From contig NZ_SCWF01000017.1 of assembly GCF_004359575.1 (NCBI RefSeq), positions 1 to 35,662 on the forward strand: DNA of 35,662 nucleotides. The letters are read 5' to 3'. This DNA comes from Macrococcus bovicus. GTDB lineage: Bacteria > Bacillota > Bacilli > Staphylococcales > Staphylococcaceae. The notes under the pieces were generated by a model. The model had not been told where the DNA came from. It did no database searches and saw nothing but the letters and a program-made list of their open reading frames with translations. This document shows, in pieces, positions 1 through 11,706 of the stretch; the first letter of the stretch is position 1, and each line of letters opens with the position of its first letter. A program made the position numbers and the translations under genes.

Positions 1-41
1 TGATTACAAGTCAGTTGCTCTACCAGTTGAGCTATTCCGGC
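1..41 (-). tRNA. tRNA-Thr(UGU), partial
   Basis: On the minus strand the 5' part of a tRNA reads GCCGGAATAGCTCAACTGG, a typical acceptor and D-arm. It continues to an anticodon loop CTTGTAA, giving anticodon UGU (threonine). The window edge cuts the gene just after the anticodon arm. It lies 10 bases downstream of tRNA-Val and belongs to the same 5S-tRNA transcription unit. Confidence 0.9.
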
Positions 42-51
42 ATAATAGAAA

Positions 52-127
52 TGGTGGAGGATGACGGGATCGAACCGCCGACCCTCTGCTTGTAAGGCAG
101 ATGCTCTCCCAGCTGAGCTAATCCTCC
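52..127 (-). tRNA. tRNA-Val(UAC)
   Basis: The minus strand folds as a complete 76-base tRNA including an encoded CCA end. The acceptor GGAGGAT pairs with ATCCTCC, the D-arm is TAGCTCAGCTGGGAGAGCA, and the T-arm contains GGTTCGATCCC. The anticodon loop CTTACAA gives UAC (valine). It begins 11 bases after the 5S rRNA, so the two are almost certainly cotranscribed and separated by processing. Confidence 0.96.
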
Positions 128-138
128 AGATGAATTCT

Positions 139-253
139 GTCCGGCAACGTCCTACTCTCGCGGAACGTAAGTCCAACTACCATCGGCGCTAGAGAGCTTA
201 ACTTCTGTGTTCGGTATGGGAACAGGTGTGACCTCTCTGCCATCGTCACCAGG
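139..253 (-). rRNA. rrf: 5S rRNA heading a tRNA cluster (no 23S upstream)
   Basis: This 115-base minus-strand sequence contains the conserved 5S core (CCGAACACAGAAGTTAAGCTC). Compared with the 5S copy at the right end of the window it differs only at the first base, the ninth base and one base next to the 3' end. A complete 5S is present, but upstream of it lies lysS, not a 23S gene. It therefore starts a 5S-tRNA-Val-tRNA-Thr unit served by two promoters located between lysS and the 5S. I recall Staphylococcus aureus carrying an extra 5S beside a tRNA cluster, but this should be checked. Confidence 0.96.
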
Positions 254-273
254 CAAAATTCAGTACTTAATGA

Positions 274-302
274 ATTATACTTGCTTTTTCTCACTAAATC
301 AA
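274..302 (-). promoter_or_regulatory. Proximal promoter (P2) of the 5S-tRNA operon
   Basis: On the minus strand TTGATT (297-302) is followed after 17 bases by a consensus TATAAT (274-279). Transcription would start near 267, about 14 bases before the 5S, leaving a very short leader. Together with the promoter at 380-408 it forms a tandem pair of the kind seen in front of Bacillus rRNA operons. Confidence 0.75.
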
Positions 303-379
303 CAGTAAATTTTACACCGTTTTAACAAAATTAATCTTGTCTTTACAAGCTTTAATTTCCTGTCTCAAGCGACTTTTTT

Positions 380-408
380 ATATTACATAATTTCAAAACT
401 AAAGTCAA
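380..408 (-). promoter_or_regulatory. Distal promoter (P1) of the 5S-tRNA operon
   Basis: On the minus strand TTGACT (403-408) is separated by exactly 17 bases from TAATAT (380-385). It lies immediately downstream of the lysS terminator, so it starts a fresh transcript towards the 5S about 120 bases away. The AT-rich region 254-428 holds only these two promoters and no gene. Confidence 0.75.
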
Positions 409-428
409 CACATTCTTCTACTTTTTTC

Positions 429-457
429 AAAAAAAATACTGCCGCAGATGCGGCAGT
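429..457 (-). terminator. Terminator after lysS
   Basis: On the minus strand, 12 bases after the lysS stop codon, a perfect nine-base-pair hairpin (ACTGCCGCA, two-base spacer, TGCGGCAGT) is followed by a T-rich run. This closes the long folate/lysS transcription unit and separates it from the stable RNA operon. Confidence 0.9.
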
Positions 458-468
458 GATGAAATAGA

Positions 469-2957
<2,489 letters not shown>

Positions 2958-2958
2958 A

Positions 2959-3438
2959 TTATAGCCTCACTTCTGTTTTCCTTACTTCTTTATCTTCCTG
3001 GACAAGTTCTTTAATTAGTTTTTTTGTTTTAGGATGGACCGCTTCCGGTGCTATCTCTGCCAAGGGAATCAGCACGAAACTCCGTTCCAGCATATAAGGA
3101 TGCGGAACTTTCAAGTCTTCTGTCTCAATGATATTGTCATCAATCATCAGAATATCCAGATCAATCGTTCGCGGCCCCCAGTGTATTTTTCTTACACGGT
3201 TCAGCTGCCTCTCGATTGATTGACACATCGCCAGCACTTCCTCCGGCGTCTGGTCGCTTTCCAGTTCTACACAAATATTATAAAAATCATCTTGTTCAAC
3301 CCCACCGACCGGCGCAGTTTCATATACCGATGATACTTTTTTAACCTGTGCTTGTTCGCGGAGCAGACGGACAGCATCAGTCAGCTGTTGTCTCCGGTCT
3401 CCGATATTGCTGCCAAGACTCAAGTAAATAGTAGACAT
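2959..3438 (-). CDS. folK: 6-hydroxymethyl-7,8-dihydropterin pyrophosphokinase
   Basis: HPPK transfers pyrophosphate from ATP to the hydroxymethyl-dihydropterin made by FolB, giving the substrate of FolP. The 159-residue protein shows the N-terminal SLGSNIGDRRQQL and the family hallmark GPRTIDLDILMID around residues 88-100, which carries the metal-binding aspartates. Length is normal for a monofunctional HPPK. It follows folB by three bases and precedes dusB by one base, within a folP-folB-folK cluster. Confidence 0.96.
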   Translation of the reverse strand: MSTIYLSLGSNIGDRRQQLTDAVRLLREQAQVKKVSSVYETAPVGGVEQDDFYNICVELESDQTPEEVLAMCQSIERQLNRVRKIHWGPRTIDLDILMIDDNIIETEDLKVPHPYMLERSFVLIPLAEIAPEAVHPKTKKLIKELVQEDKEVRKTEVRL

Positions 3439-3442
3439 TATA

Positions 3443-4598
<1,156 letters not shown>

Positions 4599-4601
4599 TC
4601 A

Positions 4602-4612
4602 ATTATAACAAA
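4602..4612 (-). promoter_or_regulatory. Candidate promoter of the folate operon
   Basis: The minus strand reads TTTGTTATAAT, an extended -10 element (TG, one base, TATAAT). It lies directly after the cysK terminator, about 25 bases before the folP start codon. No good -35 is present, so the call rests on the extended -10 and the position. Confidence 0.5.
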
Positions 4613-4643
4613 TAAAGCGGACTATCTTATAGAAGATAGTCCG
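4610..4643 (-). terminator. Terminator after cysK
   Basis: On the minus strand an 11-base-pair stem CGGACTATCTT / AAGATAGTCCG with a four-base loop is followed by CTTTATTTG. It begins 11 bases after the cysK stop. The T-run is imperfect, so some read-through into folP is possible. Confidence 0.8.
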
Positions 4644-4654
4644 AAATTCAATAA

Positions 4655-5584
4655 TTAATGATACTCAGCATAGAGCGGTGTAGATAAATAACGTTCCCCA
4701 TTACTTGGCAGAATCGCTACAACGTTTTTACCGGCCCCGAGTTCCTGTGCCTTCTTGATTGCTGCATGAATCGCTGCCCCAGACGAGATACCGCCAAGAA
4801 TACCTTCTTCACGTGCGACCCGTCTGCTCATTTCCATCGCTTCGTCATTGCCAACCTGGATCACTGACTGATACATCTCTGTATCAAGCGTCTTCGGTAC
4901 AAAACCTGCACCGATACCTTGAATTTTATGAGGGCCCGGCTGGCCGCCGCTTAAGACCGGAGAATCAACAGGCTCAACCGCCACAATTTCAACACTTGGA
5001 TGATTGTCTTTGATAACTGAACCGGCGCCTGACAATGTACCGCCTGTTCCTACCCCGCTGATGAAGGCATCGATAGACAGCCCTTCCATAGCTGCCACAA
5101 TTTCCGGACCCGTCGTGCGTTTGTGCACTTCTGGATTGGCCATATTCTCAAATTGCTGTGGCATAAAATAGCCTTCTTCCTCTTGCAGTTCGTTCGCTTT
5201 GGCGATTGCCCCTTTCATCCCTTCGACACCAGGTGTAAGCACAAGCTCAGCTCCGTATGCCCGAAGCAAGGTACGTCGTTCCTGGCTCATTGTGTCAGGC
5301 ATCACTAAGACAGCTTTGTAGCCTTTAGCTGCTGCCACCATCGCAAGGCCTATTCCTGTGTTACCGGAAGTCGGTTCAATGATTGTATCTCCTGCTTTTA
5401 ACTGTCCGGCTGCTTCTGCTGCTTCAATCATTGCCAGCGCAATGCGATCTTTCACCGATGAACCTGGGTTCTGATATTCGAGTTTCACATAGATATCTGC
5501 TGCGCCTTCAGGAACCACTCTGTTCAACTTCACTAAAGGTGTATTGCCGATGATCTCAGTAATATTATTGACACGTTTGCTCAT
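4655..5584 (-). CDS. cysK: Cysteine synthase (O-acetylserine sulfhydrylase)
   Basis: This PLP enzyme makes L-cysteine from O-acetylserine and sulfide. The 309-residue protein contains NPGSSVKDR with the PLP-binding lysine at residue 45, the substrate loop TSGNTGIG around residue 70, and the phosphate-binding GTGGTLSG around residues 178-185. Together these indicate CysK rather than cystathionine beta-synthase. It is followed by a terminator. The 69-base gap upstream to hslO has a weak TATACT but no convincing -35, and I could not identify a clear CymR-type operator there. Confidence 0.95.
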   Translation of the reverse strand: MSKRVNNITEIIGNTPLVKLNRVVPEGAADIYVKLEYQNPGSSVKDRIALAMIEAAEAAGQLKAGDTIIEPTSGNTGIGLAMVAAAKGYKAVLVMPDTMSQERRTLLRAYGAELVLTPGVEGMKGAIAKANELQEEEGYFMPQQFENMANPEVHKRTTGPEIVAAMEGLSIDAFISGVGTGGTLSGAGSVIKDNHPSVEIVAVEPVDSPVLSGGQPGPHKIQGIGAGFVPKTLDTEMYQSVIQVGNDEAMEMSRRVAREEGILGGISSGAAIHAAIKKAQELGAGKNVVAILPSNGERYLSTPLYAEYH

Positions 5585-5653
5585 TTATTCCACCTCAACA
5601 CATAGTATAGTTATCGGATTAAGTGTAACATTTTGCATTCGGTCTGGGTAGTT

Positions 5654-6529
5654 TTACGCTTCTTTCAATGCTTCCAGTTCTTCAACACTAAAATAATATT
5701 TCTCACGGCAGAAATGACATTCGACTTCTGCGCCGCCATCTTCTTTGATCATATTGTCGATTTCTGCATTACCCAGCCCTTTGATGGCTGTACTGAACTT
5801 CTCCTTGCCGCAGTTACATTTAAATTCGACATCCATACGGTCAATGATACGGATATTATCCTCACCAAGCACCTCTTCAAGCACTTGTTCAGGTGACAAT
5901 CCTTTATCTATCAGTTTAGAGACTGGCTCCATGGTGGCTAAGTGCTGCTCGATGGCACTGATGGTCTCTTCTGATGCACCCGGCATCAACTGGATGATAA
6001 ACCCACCCGCTGCTTTTATAGTGTTATCAGGATTGACAAGAACACCTAGACCTACTGCAGAAGGCACCTGTTCACTTGTCGCAAAGTAATAAGTGAAATC
6101 TTCACCAAGTTCGCCGGAGACAATCGGTGTAGAACCCGTGAAAAAGTCTCGCATACCAATATCTTTAACGACATTCAGAGAGCCTGCTGTGCCGACTGCA
6201 CGTGCCACATCCAGTTTTCCGTGCTCATTCAGATCAAAGTGGGTCTGCGGGTTTGTTACGTAGCCACGGACTTCCCCTTTACCATTTGCATCGACGATAA
6301 TCTGACCGATCGGGCCGCCTCCGTTGATCGTGATCGTCAGTTTTTCTTCATTCTTCAGCATAGACCCCATCATCAGTCCTGCTGTCATCGAACGACCTAA
6401 CGCCGCAGAAGCTGTCGGCCATGTATAATGTTTATCCTGTGCAACTTGTACAGTCTGAGTTGAACGTACGCTGAATGCTCGAACTTCATCATTGAACGCA
6501 AGCGCTCTTACTGAATAATCCTGTGTCAT
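5654..6529 (-). CDS. hslO: Redox-regulated chaperone Hsp33
   Basis: Hsp33 is a cytoplasmic holdase switched on by oxidation of a zinc-cysteine centre. The start at 6529 (291 residues, [10 protein letters not shown]) sits 7 bases after AAGGAG; an in-frame ATG two codons upstream is too close to that site. The C-terminal redox switch is intact: CNC near residue 238 and CHFC near residue 271 supply the four zinc cysteines. The N-terminal chaperone domain carries GGGPIGQI. It lies between ftsH and cysK, an arrangement shared with Bacillus and staphylococci. A terminator separates it from ftsH. Confidence 0.95.
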   Translation of the reverse strand: MTQDYSVRALAFNDEVRAFSVRSTQTVQVAQDKHYTWPTASAALGRSMTAGLMMGSMLKNEEKLTITINGGGPIGQIIVDANGKGEVRGYVTNPQTHFDLNEHGKLDVARAVGTAGSLNVVKDIGMRDFFTGSTPIVSGELGEDFTYYFATSEQVPSAVGLGVLVNPDNTIKAAGGFIIQLMPGASEETISAIEQHLATMEPVSKLIDKGLSPEQVLEEVLGEDNIRIIDRMDVEFKCNCGKEKFSTAIKGLGNAEIDNMIKEDGGAEVECHFCREKYYFSVEELEALKEA

Positions 6530-6543
6530 AATCATTCTCCTTT

Positions 6544-6583
6544 AAAAAATCCCTTTCATCTTGCAATGAAGAGGAAAGGGATT
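6544..6583 (-). terminator. Terminator after ftsH
   Basis: On the minus strand AATCCCTTTC pairs with GAAAGGGATT across an inner region with extra pairing, followed by six T residues. It begins a few bases after the ftsH stop and ends next to the hslO ribosome-binding site, so it partly isolates hslO from ftsH. Confidence 0.8.
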
Positions 6584-6588
6584 GATAT

Positions 6589-8667
6589 TTAAAATTTGTC
6601 TTTATCTAAACGATCCACATTAGGTTCTGGATCGTTGTCGTTTTCGTCTCTCACTTCGCCGCCACTTTCCAGTTCACGTTTAACTTCTTCATAAGAAGAG
6701 CCGACCTTATCATCCTCAGATGCCTGTGCATCGACATCTTTCACTATCACACGTTCATCCGTTGTATGGTTTTTAACACGATTTTCATCGATGTGATAAA
6801 GATGAGAGTCATCATAGTTCACTTCCGGAAGCGTTCCTTGATGGAATAAGCTATCAATCTGATTCGCGACTAATGTCTCTTCAACCAGTAATGTTTTAGC
6901 AATCAAATCAAGCTGAGCACGGTGCTCTGTTAAAATCTGCTTACAACGCTCATAAGATTCTTTGATGATGCGTTGTACTTCAAGATCGATTTCATAGGCA
7001 ATCTGGTCTGAGTAGTTAGCTTCATGGCCCATGTCACGCCCTAAGAACACTTCACCTTCACTTGTACCGAATTGCAGAGGGCCGAGCTTATCACTCATAC
7101 CATATTCAGTCACCATTTTACGTGCAATACCTGTGGCACGCTGGAAGTCGTTATGGGCTCCTGTTGATACTTCACCGAATGTAATCTCTTCTGCGACACG
7201 TCCACCCAGTAAACCGACAATCTTATCGAGAAGTTCAGGTTTTGTCATGAAGTAGCGATCTTGTTTCGGTAACATCATCGCGTACCCACCGGCCTGGCCT
7301 CGAGGCACGATCGTCACTTTATGGACCATCTCTGCTTCATCAAGTACTTTACCGATGACTGTGTGACCCGCTTCATGCCATGCGACAATATGACGTTCTT
7401 TTTCTGAGATGACACGTGATTTCTTAGCTGGACCAGCAATTACGCGGTCTGTCGCCTCATCGATATCACGCATGTCAATTTTCGTTTTACCTTGACGAGC
7501 TGCCACAAGCGCCGCTTCATTCAGTAAGTTTTCCAGATCTGCGCCTGAGAAACCTGGTGTACGCTGACTAAGCGCTTTAATATCGACTGTTTCATCAAGC
7601 GGTTTGTTGCGCGCATGAACCTTAAGTACCGCTTCACGGCCTTTAACATCTGGACGTCCTACTTGAATCTGTCTGTCGAAACGACCTGGACGCAGTAAGG
7701 CTGGATCCAGAATGTCCGGTCTGTTTGTTGCAGCAATCATAATGATACCTTCATTTTCACCGAAACCATCCATTTCAACCAGTAACTGGTTCAGTGTCTG
7801 TTCACGTTCATCGTGACCTCCACCGACACCGGCACCACGCTGACGGCCGACCGCATCAATTTCATCGATGAAAATAATACAAGGTGCATTCTTTTTCGCA
7901 TTCTCGAATAAGTCACGGACACGGCTCGCACCGACGCCGACGAACATTTCTACGAAGTCAGATCCACTGATAGAGAAGAACGGGACGCCTGCTTCACCTG
8001 CAACAGCACGTGCAAGTAAAGTTTTACCTGTACCTGGAGGCCCGACTAACAGAACCCCTTTAGGAATACGGGCACCTATTTTCTTGAACTTGCGGTTGTC
8101 TTTTAAGAAATCAACAATCTCAACCAGTTCCTGTTTCTCTTCATCTGCACCTGCAACGTCTGTAAAACGAACTTTTTTCTTTTTGTCGTCGTACAGTTTT
8201 GCTTTAGATTTACCGAAGTTCATCACACGGCCACCGCCGCCGCCACCTTGTGACTGTGATAAAAAGAAAATAAAGAAGAAAGCTAATAATAAAAGAGGCA
8301 GTAATGTTGATATTAAGCCTAAGAAGGCATTATCTTTATCTGCTGGCTTAATATTAAATTCCATTTTTCCTTTATTGGACTCCGCTATATCGGTAATATG
8401 CTTTAAGTCCGCTTCATTGTTATAAAGAATCACTGATGTAAATGATTCATTGTCCTTGGCATCCTTCAACTTACCATTGACTAAATAGACGCCTTGTTCA
8501 GGTTGTAATGTTAATTCTTCAACATTCCCCTTTTCAAGTTCAGTCATTAATTTAGTGTATGTGATAGGTTTTGGCAGGGCGCCATTACCGTTAATCCATG
8601 AGAAAACCCCAAAAATGACGATGCCGAATAAGGCAACCATCAAGACGTTACGCAAGGCTTTTTGCAT
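6589..8667 (-). CDS. ftsH: ATP-dependent membrane zinc metalloprotease FtsH
   Basis: FtsH is a hexameric membrane-anchored AAA+ protease that degrades misfolded membrane proteins and regulatory targets. The 692 residues comprise a first membrane segment (about 7-25), an extracytoplasmic domain, and a second segment (about 113-137). The AAA+ module has Walker A GPPGTGKT near 207 and Walker [10 protein letters not shown] near 262. The protease has HEAGH near 428. A glycine stretch follows the second membrane helix, and the C-terminal tail is acidic and probably disordered. The start follows AGGAGG. A promoter with an overlapping CtsR-like motif lies in the gap to hpt. Confidence 0.98.
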   Translation of the reverse strand: MQKALRNVLMVALFGIVIFGVFSWINGNGALPKPITYTKLMTELEKGNVEELTLQPEQGVYLVNGKLKDAKDNESFTSVILYNNEADLKHITDIAESNKGKMEFNIKPADKDNAFLGLISTLLPLLLLAFFFIFFLSQSQGGGGGGRVMNFGKSKAKLYDDKKKKVRFTDVAGADEEKQELVEIVDFLKDNRKFKKIGARIPKGVLLVGPPGTGKTLLARAVAGEAGVPFFSISGSDFVEMFVGVGASRVRDLFENAKKNAPCIIFIDEIDAVGRQRGAGVGGGHDEREQTLNQLLVEMDGFGENEGIIMIAATNRPDILDPALLRPGRFDRQIQVGRPDVKGREAVLKVHARNKPLDETVDIKALSQRTPGFSGADLENLLNEAALVAARQGKTKIDMRDIDEATDRVIAGPAKKSRVISEKERHIVAWHEAGHTVIGKVLDEAEMVHKVTIVPRGQAGGYAMMLPKQDRYFMTKPELLDKIVGLLGGRVAEEITFGEVSTGAHNDFQRATGIARKMVTEYGMSDKLGPLQFGTSEGEVFLGRDMGHEANYSDQIAYEIDLEVQRIIKESYERCKQILTEHRAQLDLIAKTLLVEETLVANQIDSLFHQGTLPEVNYDDSHLYHIDENRVKNHTTDERVIVKDVDAQASEDDKVGSSYEEVKRELESGGEVRDENDNDPEPNVDRLDKDKF

Positions 8668-8716
8668 TCACATTATCCTCCTACTTATTTGTAAAGCTAG
8701 ATGAAATTTTAACATA

Positions 8717-8777
8717 TTTTGATAGTAACTCTCTACTAATTACACTTGAAATATCAAAAATAGTCAAACTATCAAAA
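8717..8777. repeat. Inverted and direct repeats around the ftsH promoter
   Basis: TTTTGATAGT (8717-8726) and ACTATCAAAA (8768-8777) are perfect 10-base inverted copies bracketing the ftsH promoter. A further related half, TATCAAAAATAGT, lies at 8752-8764. The plus strand at 8752-8768 reads TATCAAA-AAT-AGTCAAA, matching 15 of 17 positions of the CtsR operator RGTCAAANANRGTCAAA; the two mismatches are at the start of the left half. This suggests operator half-sites, but no protein is proven to bind. Confidence 0.5.
8739..8767 (-). promoter_or_regulatory. ftsH promoter
   Basis: On the minus strand TTGACT (8762-8767) is spaced 17 bases from TGTAAT (8739-8744). An extended -10-like TATGTTAAAAT occurs further downstream as an alternative start signal. 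The transcript would have a leader of roughly 60 bases before the ftsH ATG. Confidence 0.65.
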
Positions 8778-9314
8778 TCAGTTGTAAACTTCTTCTTTTA
8801 ATAAACCGATGTACGGCAGGTTACGATATTTTTCCTGGTAATCCAGTCCGTATCCTACAACAAAGTCATCCGGAATTTTTTCGCCGACATATTTGGCTTC
8901 AATCGCTACTTTTCGACGAGAAGGTTTATCTAATAATGTCACGATTTCAATTGAGTTCGCTTTACGATAGCTTAAGAGATCAATGATCGCATTTAACGTA
9001 GTGCCTGTTTCCAGAATGTCCTCAATAATGATGACATCGCGACCTTCAACAGATGTACTTAAGTCTTTCAGGATCTTCACTTCACCTGTTGACTCTGTAC
9101 CACCGTGATAGCTTGATACATCCATGAAATCAATCTCGACATGCGTATCAATTTTTTTGATTAGATCTGTCATGAACAGGACAGATCCTTTTAAAATACC
9201 TACACACAGCGGGACTGTATGTCTGTAATCTTCTGTCAGTTGCTGACCTAATCTTTCACAGGCTGCCTGAATTTGTTCCTCTGTCAATACAATACTTCCG
9301 ATATCATTATGCAT
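8778..9314 (-). CDS. hpt: Hypoxanthine-guanine phosphoribosyltransferase
   Basis: Hpt salvages hypoxanthine and guanine with PRPP to give IMP and GMP. The 178-residue protein has LKGSVLF near residue 41, the flexible loop MDVSSYHGGTESTGEV and the PRPP-binding motif IIIEDILETGTTL (about residues 96-108). In most HPRTs the motif reads ED-hydrophobic-hydrophobic-D-T/S-G; here the position of the usual catalytic aspartate is glutamate (E102), which I recall as common in staphylococcal Hpt. It starts one base after tilS, the tilS-hpt-ftsH order known from Bacillus. In Bacillus, Hpt and TilS have been linked to ftsH regulation, but the sequence does not test that. Confidence 0.96.
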   Translation of the reverse strand: MHNDIGSIVLTEEQIQAACERLGQQLTEDYRHTVPLCVGILKGSVLFMTDLIKKIDTHVEIDFMDVSSYHGGTESTGEVKILKDLSTSVEGRDVIIIEDILETGTTLNAIIDLLSYRKANSIEIVTLLDKPSRRKVAIEAKYVGEKIPDDFVVGYGLDYQEKYRNLPYIGLLKEEVYN

Positions 9315-9315
9315 G

Positions 9316-10548
9316 TTATTCTGCTCCTTTGAATGTAATTTGTAGATACTGGTTGAACGGGTGATGATTCTTCTTCAGATTTCCGACTGCAATCACGTCT
9401 TCATTGACCGTTATAACAGGCAGACGTTCTCTCAGAAAACGTGGGATTTTTTCGTTGATGAAAATGCGGCTCAGTTTCTGATGCTGCTGATTGATAACGA
9501 TGAAGTCACCCGGTTCAAAAACCCTTACTCTGATTATATCAGTAATCGGGGCAGTTAGTTGAATCATAAAGCCGTTAAATTCAAATTCTCCAGGTTGTGT
9601 AATCATCATCTCATTCAATTTTTCCTCTGAATCAATCAAATACAGCTGATCATAAGCTACTTCCAGTCGCAACCGGTTCGTCAAAGGATAACTGACCTGG
9701 GCTTTCTCAGTCTTTATCACTCTGATTATCTCATCAAGGTAGTGACGCGACACGGGTGTGTGACTTGCTGCATGATCAGTGATTAAACTCAGCAGGACCT
9801 GCCGTTTAACGACTGGGTTTAAAGTATTGAACAGGGGCCTGCTGTAGCGCTGCTGCTCATTCATTACTGTTAAGACCTGATGCGCCTGCTCCGTCACCAT
9901 TTCCAGCACTTCTCTCTGCCAGGCAGCAAAGTCATTTAAATGCTCAGCAGAAAGGCCTTCTATCTGATTGATGACAGGAATCAGCTGATGGCGGATAGCA
10001 TTCCTCGTATAATCTGTCTTTTCATTTGATGCGTCCTCCATAAACGGAACATGATGCAGGGCGGCATAGCGATACAAAGATGCTTTCGTATCACTGAGGA
10101 TCGGCCTGTAGACCGGATATCCTCTATCCACCCGACCGATGCCTAGCGGCTGCAGATGGTAGCGTCCCGTCAGTAATCTGAAGAGTATCGTCTCCACTTG
10201 GTCATCGCGATGATGAGCAGTTAAGAGACAATCGTAGCCCTGACCTGCCATCATCTCATCAAAAAAACGATAACGGATATCACGTGCTTCATTCTGTATG
10301 CTCCGGTCAGCATTAAAATGATCTGCCGGTACACGCGTCATATGAAAAGGTAATGCATGCTGTCTGCAGTAATCTGCAATCAATGTCGCTTCGGCATCTG
10401 ATTCTGCTCTTAACCCGTGATGGACATGTAAAATAGATAAGGTCTTATAATGTCCGGAACGTCTTACTTGATCCAGCAATACCATCGAATCAACTCCGCC
10501 AGAAACGGCTACAGCGACCTTATCTGTTTCTTTCCAGTTGATTTCCAT
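9316..10548 (-). CDS. tilS: tRNA(Ile)-lysidine synthetase
   Basis: TilS uses ATP and lysine to convert C34 of the CAU-anticodon tRNA-Ile to lysidine, so that it reads AUA. The 410-residue protein opens with the PP-loop SGGVDS at residues 16-21, continues with the N-type ATPase domain (TAHHRDDQVETILFRLLTG) and ends with the smaller C-terminal domains that recognise tRNA. Length is normal for the Bacillus/Staphylococcus type. The start ATG follows GGAGA. A hairpin terminator separates it from yabR, so transcription may depend on read-through. Confidence 0.95.
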   Translation of the reverse strand: MEINWKETDKVAVAVSGGVDSMVLLDQVRRSGHYKTLSILHVHHGLRAESDAEATLIADYCRQHALPFHMTRVPADHFNADRSIQNEARDIRYRFFDEMMAGQGYDCLLTAHHRDDQVETILFRLLTGRYHLQPLGIGRVDRGYPVYRPILSDTKASLYRYAALHHVPFMEDASNEKTDYTRNAIRHQLIPVINQIEGLSAEHLNDFAAWQREVLEMVTEQAHQVLTVMNEQQRYSRPLFNTLNPVVKRQVLLSLITDHAASHTPVSRHYLDEIIRVIKTEKAQVSYPLTNRLRLEVAYDQLYLIDSEEKLNEMMITQPGEFEFNGFMIQLTAPITDIIRVRVFEPGDFIVINQQHQKLSRIFINEKIPRFLRERLPVITVNEDVIAVGNLKKNHHPFNQYLQITFKGAE

Positions 10549-10561
10549 TTCACATCTCCTT

Positions 10562-10598
10562 AAATAACAAAAGACTGTCCCATCAGAGACAATCTTTT
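10562..10598 (-). terminator. Terminator between yabR and tilS
   Basis: On the minus strand AAAAGATTGTC pairs with GACAGTCTTTT (one G-T pair) around an eight-base loop, followed by GTTATTT. The stem is A/T-rich outside, giving a bidirectional look. It follows the yabR stop by 10 bases. Confidence 0.7.
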
Positions 10599-10608
10599 AA
10601 TTATCCTA

Positions 10609-10992
10609 TTAACGTCTTGCGCCTTTGCCCCCGCGACGCTCTGTCTGACGTTTTGCAGAAGTAAGTCGTTCCTCACTGTCTTTCAGGAAGTTTGAAAGTT
10701 TCTTTTCAAAATCCTCAGGTTTCTTCTCTTGCTTCGGTGCTGCGGGTGGTTTCGGACGATCTTTAGCCTTCTTGATTGACAGACTGATTTTACCGTCATC
10801 ACCGACAGATAATACCTTCACTTCTACTTCCTGTCCCATTTCCAGGTGGTCTGCTACATTTTCAACGTAACTGTCCGCTACTTCACTGATGTGTACAAGT
10901 CCGCTTTTTCCTTCTGGCAGTTCCACGAATGCACCGAAATTCTTAATGCCTGTTACTTTACCTTTTAACTTACTTCCGACTTCAATTGCCAT
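10609..10992 (-). CDS. yabR: S1 domain RNA-binding protein, YabR family
   Basis: This is a 127-residue protein with one S1 RNA-binding domain at residues 1-72 ([20 protein letters not shown], then [11 protein letters not shown]) and a basic, proline-rich, probably disordered tail ending in RRGGKGARR. Staphylococcal and Bacillus homologues sit at the same place after divIC and resemble polynucleotide phosphorylase S1 domains; their exact target is not established. A good promoter lies 37 bases upstream. The nearest GGAGG is 13 bases from the ATG, an unusually long spacing, with no better in-frame start. Confidence 0.9.
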   Translation of the reverse strand: MAIEVGSKLKGKVTGIKNFGAFVELPEGKSGLVHISEVADSYVENVADHLEMGQEVEVKVLSVGDDGKISLSIKKAKDRPKPPAAPKQEKKPEDFEKKLSNFLKDSEERLTSAKRQTERRGGKGARR

Positions 10993-11028
10993 AGATTTGC
11001 TAAATCCTCCCGATATTTTTTCCCTTTT

Positions 11029-11057
11029 ATTATATGCCTGATTCCATGAAATAACAA
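11029..11057 (-). promoter_or_regulatory. Candidate yabR promoter
   Basis: On the minus strand TTGTTA (11052-11057) is 17 bases from TATAAT (11029-11034). It falls in the 73-base gap between divIC and yabR and would give a leader of about 30 bases. Confidence 0.6.
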
Positions 11058-11065
11058 CTCACTCG

Positions 11066-11425
11066 CTATTTTTCCGCATCTTCTTCCGGCAATTTAAAAA
11101 TAATCTCGCCATCATTGCTCAGGAAATATTCACTGCGTGCGACCTTTGTGATATATTCCTTGCTGTTTAATTGCTTCAGCTGTTCTTTAAGTGCGATTTC
11201 CTGATCCTTCAATTTCTTGAGTTCAGCTGATTTTTCCTGATACGCACTCGACAGCTCTTTATTCTGGTTCATCTGCATGAACATCATCACCGAGAGGAAA
11301 AGCAGTATCGCTACAAGAAAACCGCCAAAGACCGCCAGGCGCTTGCGCACCACTCGGCTGGCCTTCAGCTTGATGCGTTTTTCACGTGTATATGCATTAT
11401 CAAGTTGGTTGACTTTACGAGCCAT
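11066..11425 (-). CDS. divIC: Cell division protein DivIC (FtsB-like)
   Basis: DivIC is a small bitopic divisome protein that works with FtsL and DivIB at the septum. The 119 residues comprise a basic cytoplasmic N-terminus, a single membrane segment at about residues 31-52 (LAVFGGFLVAILLFLSVMMF) and an extracytoplasmic coiled coil rich in E, K and L (about 53-92). A short C-terminal DivIC/FtsB-like domain containing YITKVARSEYFLS follows. Its location between the S4-domain gene and yabR matches Bacillus. It follows yabO by 11 bases, with AGGAGG before the ATG. Confidence 0.93.
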   Translation of the reverse strand: MARKVNQLDNAYTREKRIKLKASRVVRKRLAVFGGFLVAILLFLSVMMFMQMNQNKELSSAYQEKSAELKKLKDQEIALKEQLKQLNSKEYITKVARSEYFLSNDGEIIFKLPEEDAEK

Positions 11426-11436
11426 TCATCCGCCTC

Positions 11437-11706
11437 CTATTCTGGTGAGGCCGTTATTTTTTCTTCTTTTTTCACTTCGAACATCTGCTTGGCATTATCT
11501 TTCGTGGCATGGTCAGACAAACCTGTCACTTCAACTGTGACAATCCGCTGTCCCAGTCTGATGACAAGTTCATCACCTACTGCCACTACCGACGAGGCTT
11601 TTGCCGTATTGCCGTTGATCGTAATACGGCCTTGATCGCTTACTTCTTTAGCCAGTGTCCGTCTTTTGATTAAGCGTGATACTTTTAAATATTTATCGAG
11701 TCTCAT
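11437..11706 (-). CDS. yabO: S4 domain RNA-binding protein, YabO/Hsp15-like
   Basis: The protein has 89 residues, MRLDKYLKVSRLIKRRTLAK onward. The S4 fold covers residues 1-60 (RLDKYLK, then VSDQGRITINGNTAKASSVV). I place the start at 11706, where AGGAGG lies 8 bases upstream; the reading frame stays open further upstream, but those codons overlap mazG and look unlike the family. Homologues (Hsp15, also called RqcP in Bacillus) bind the 50S subunit with peptidyl-tRNA and act with RqcH in ribosome rescue; that role is inferred from the family. The start overlaps the end of mazG by 14 bases. Confidence 0.92.
   Translation of the reverse strand: MRLDKYLKVSRLIKRRTLAKEVSDQGRITINGNTAKASSVVAVGDELVIRLGQRIVTVEVTGLSDHATKDNAKQMFEVKKEEKITASPE

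Noticed and set aside
5585-5653. CymR operator upstream of cysK
   Set aside because: The gap has a short GTTA/TAAC inverted pair and a weak -10, but I cannot match it convincingly to a CymR site.
7868-8425. 185-codon open frame antisense to ftsH
   Set aside because: It mirrors the conserved AAA+ coding region, has low-complexity composition (runs of P and K), and no ribosome site; ftsH explains the constraint.
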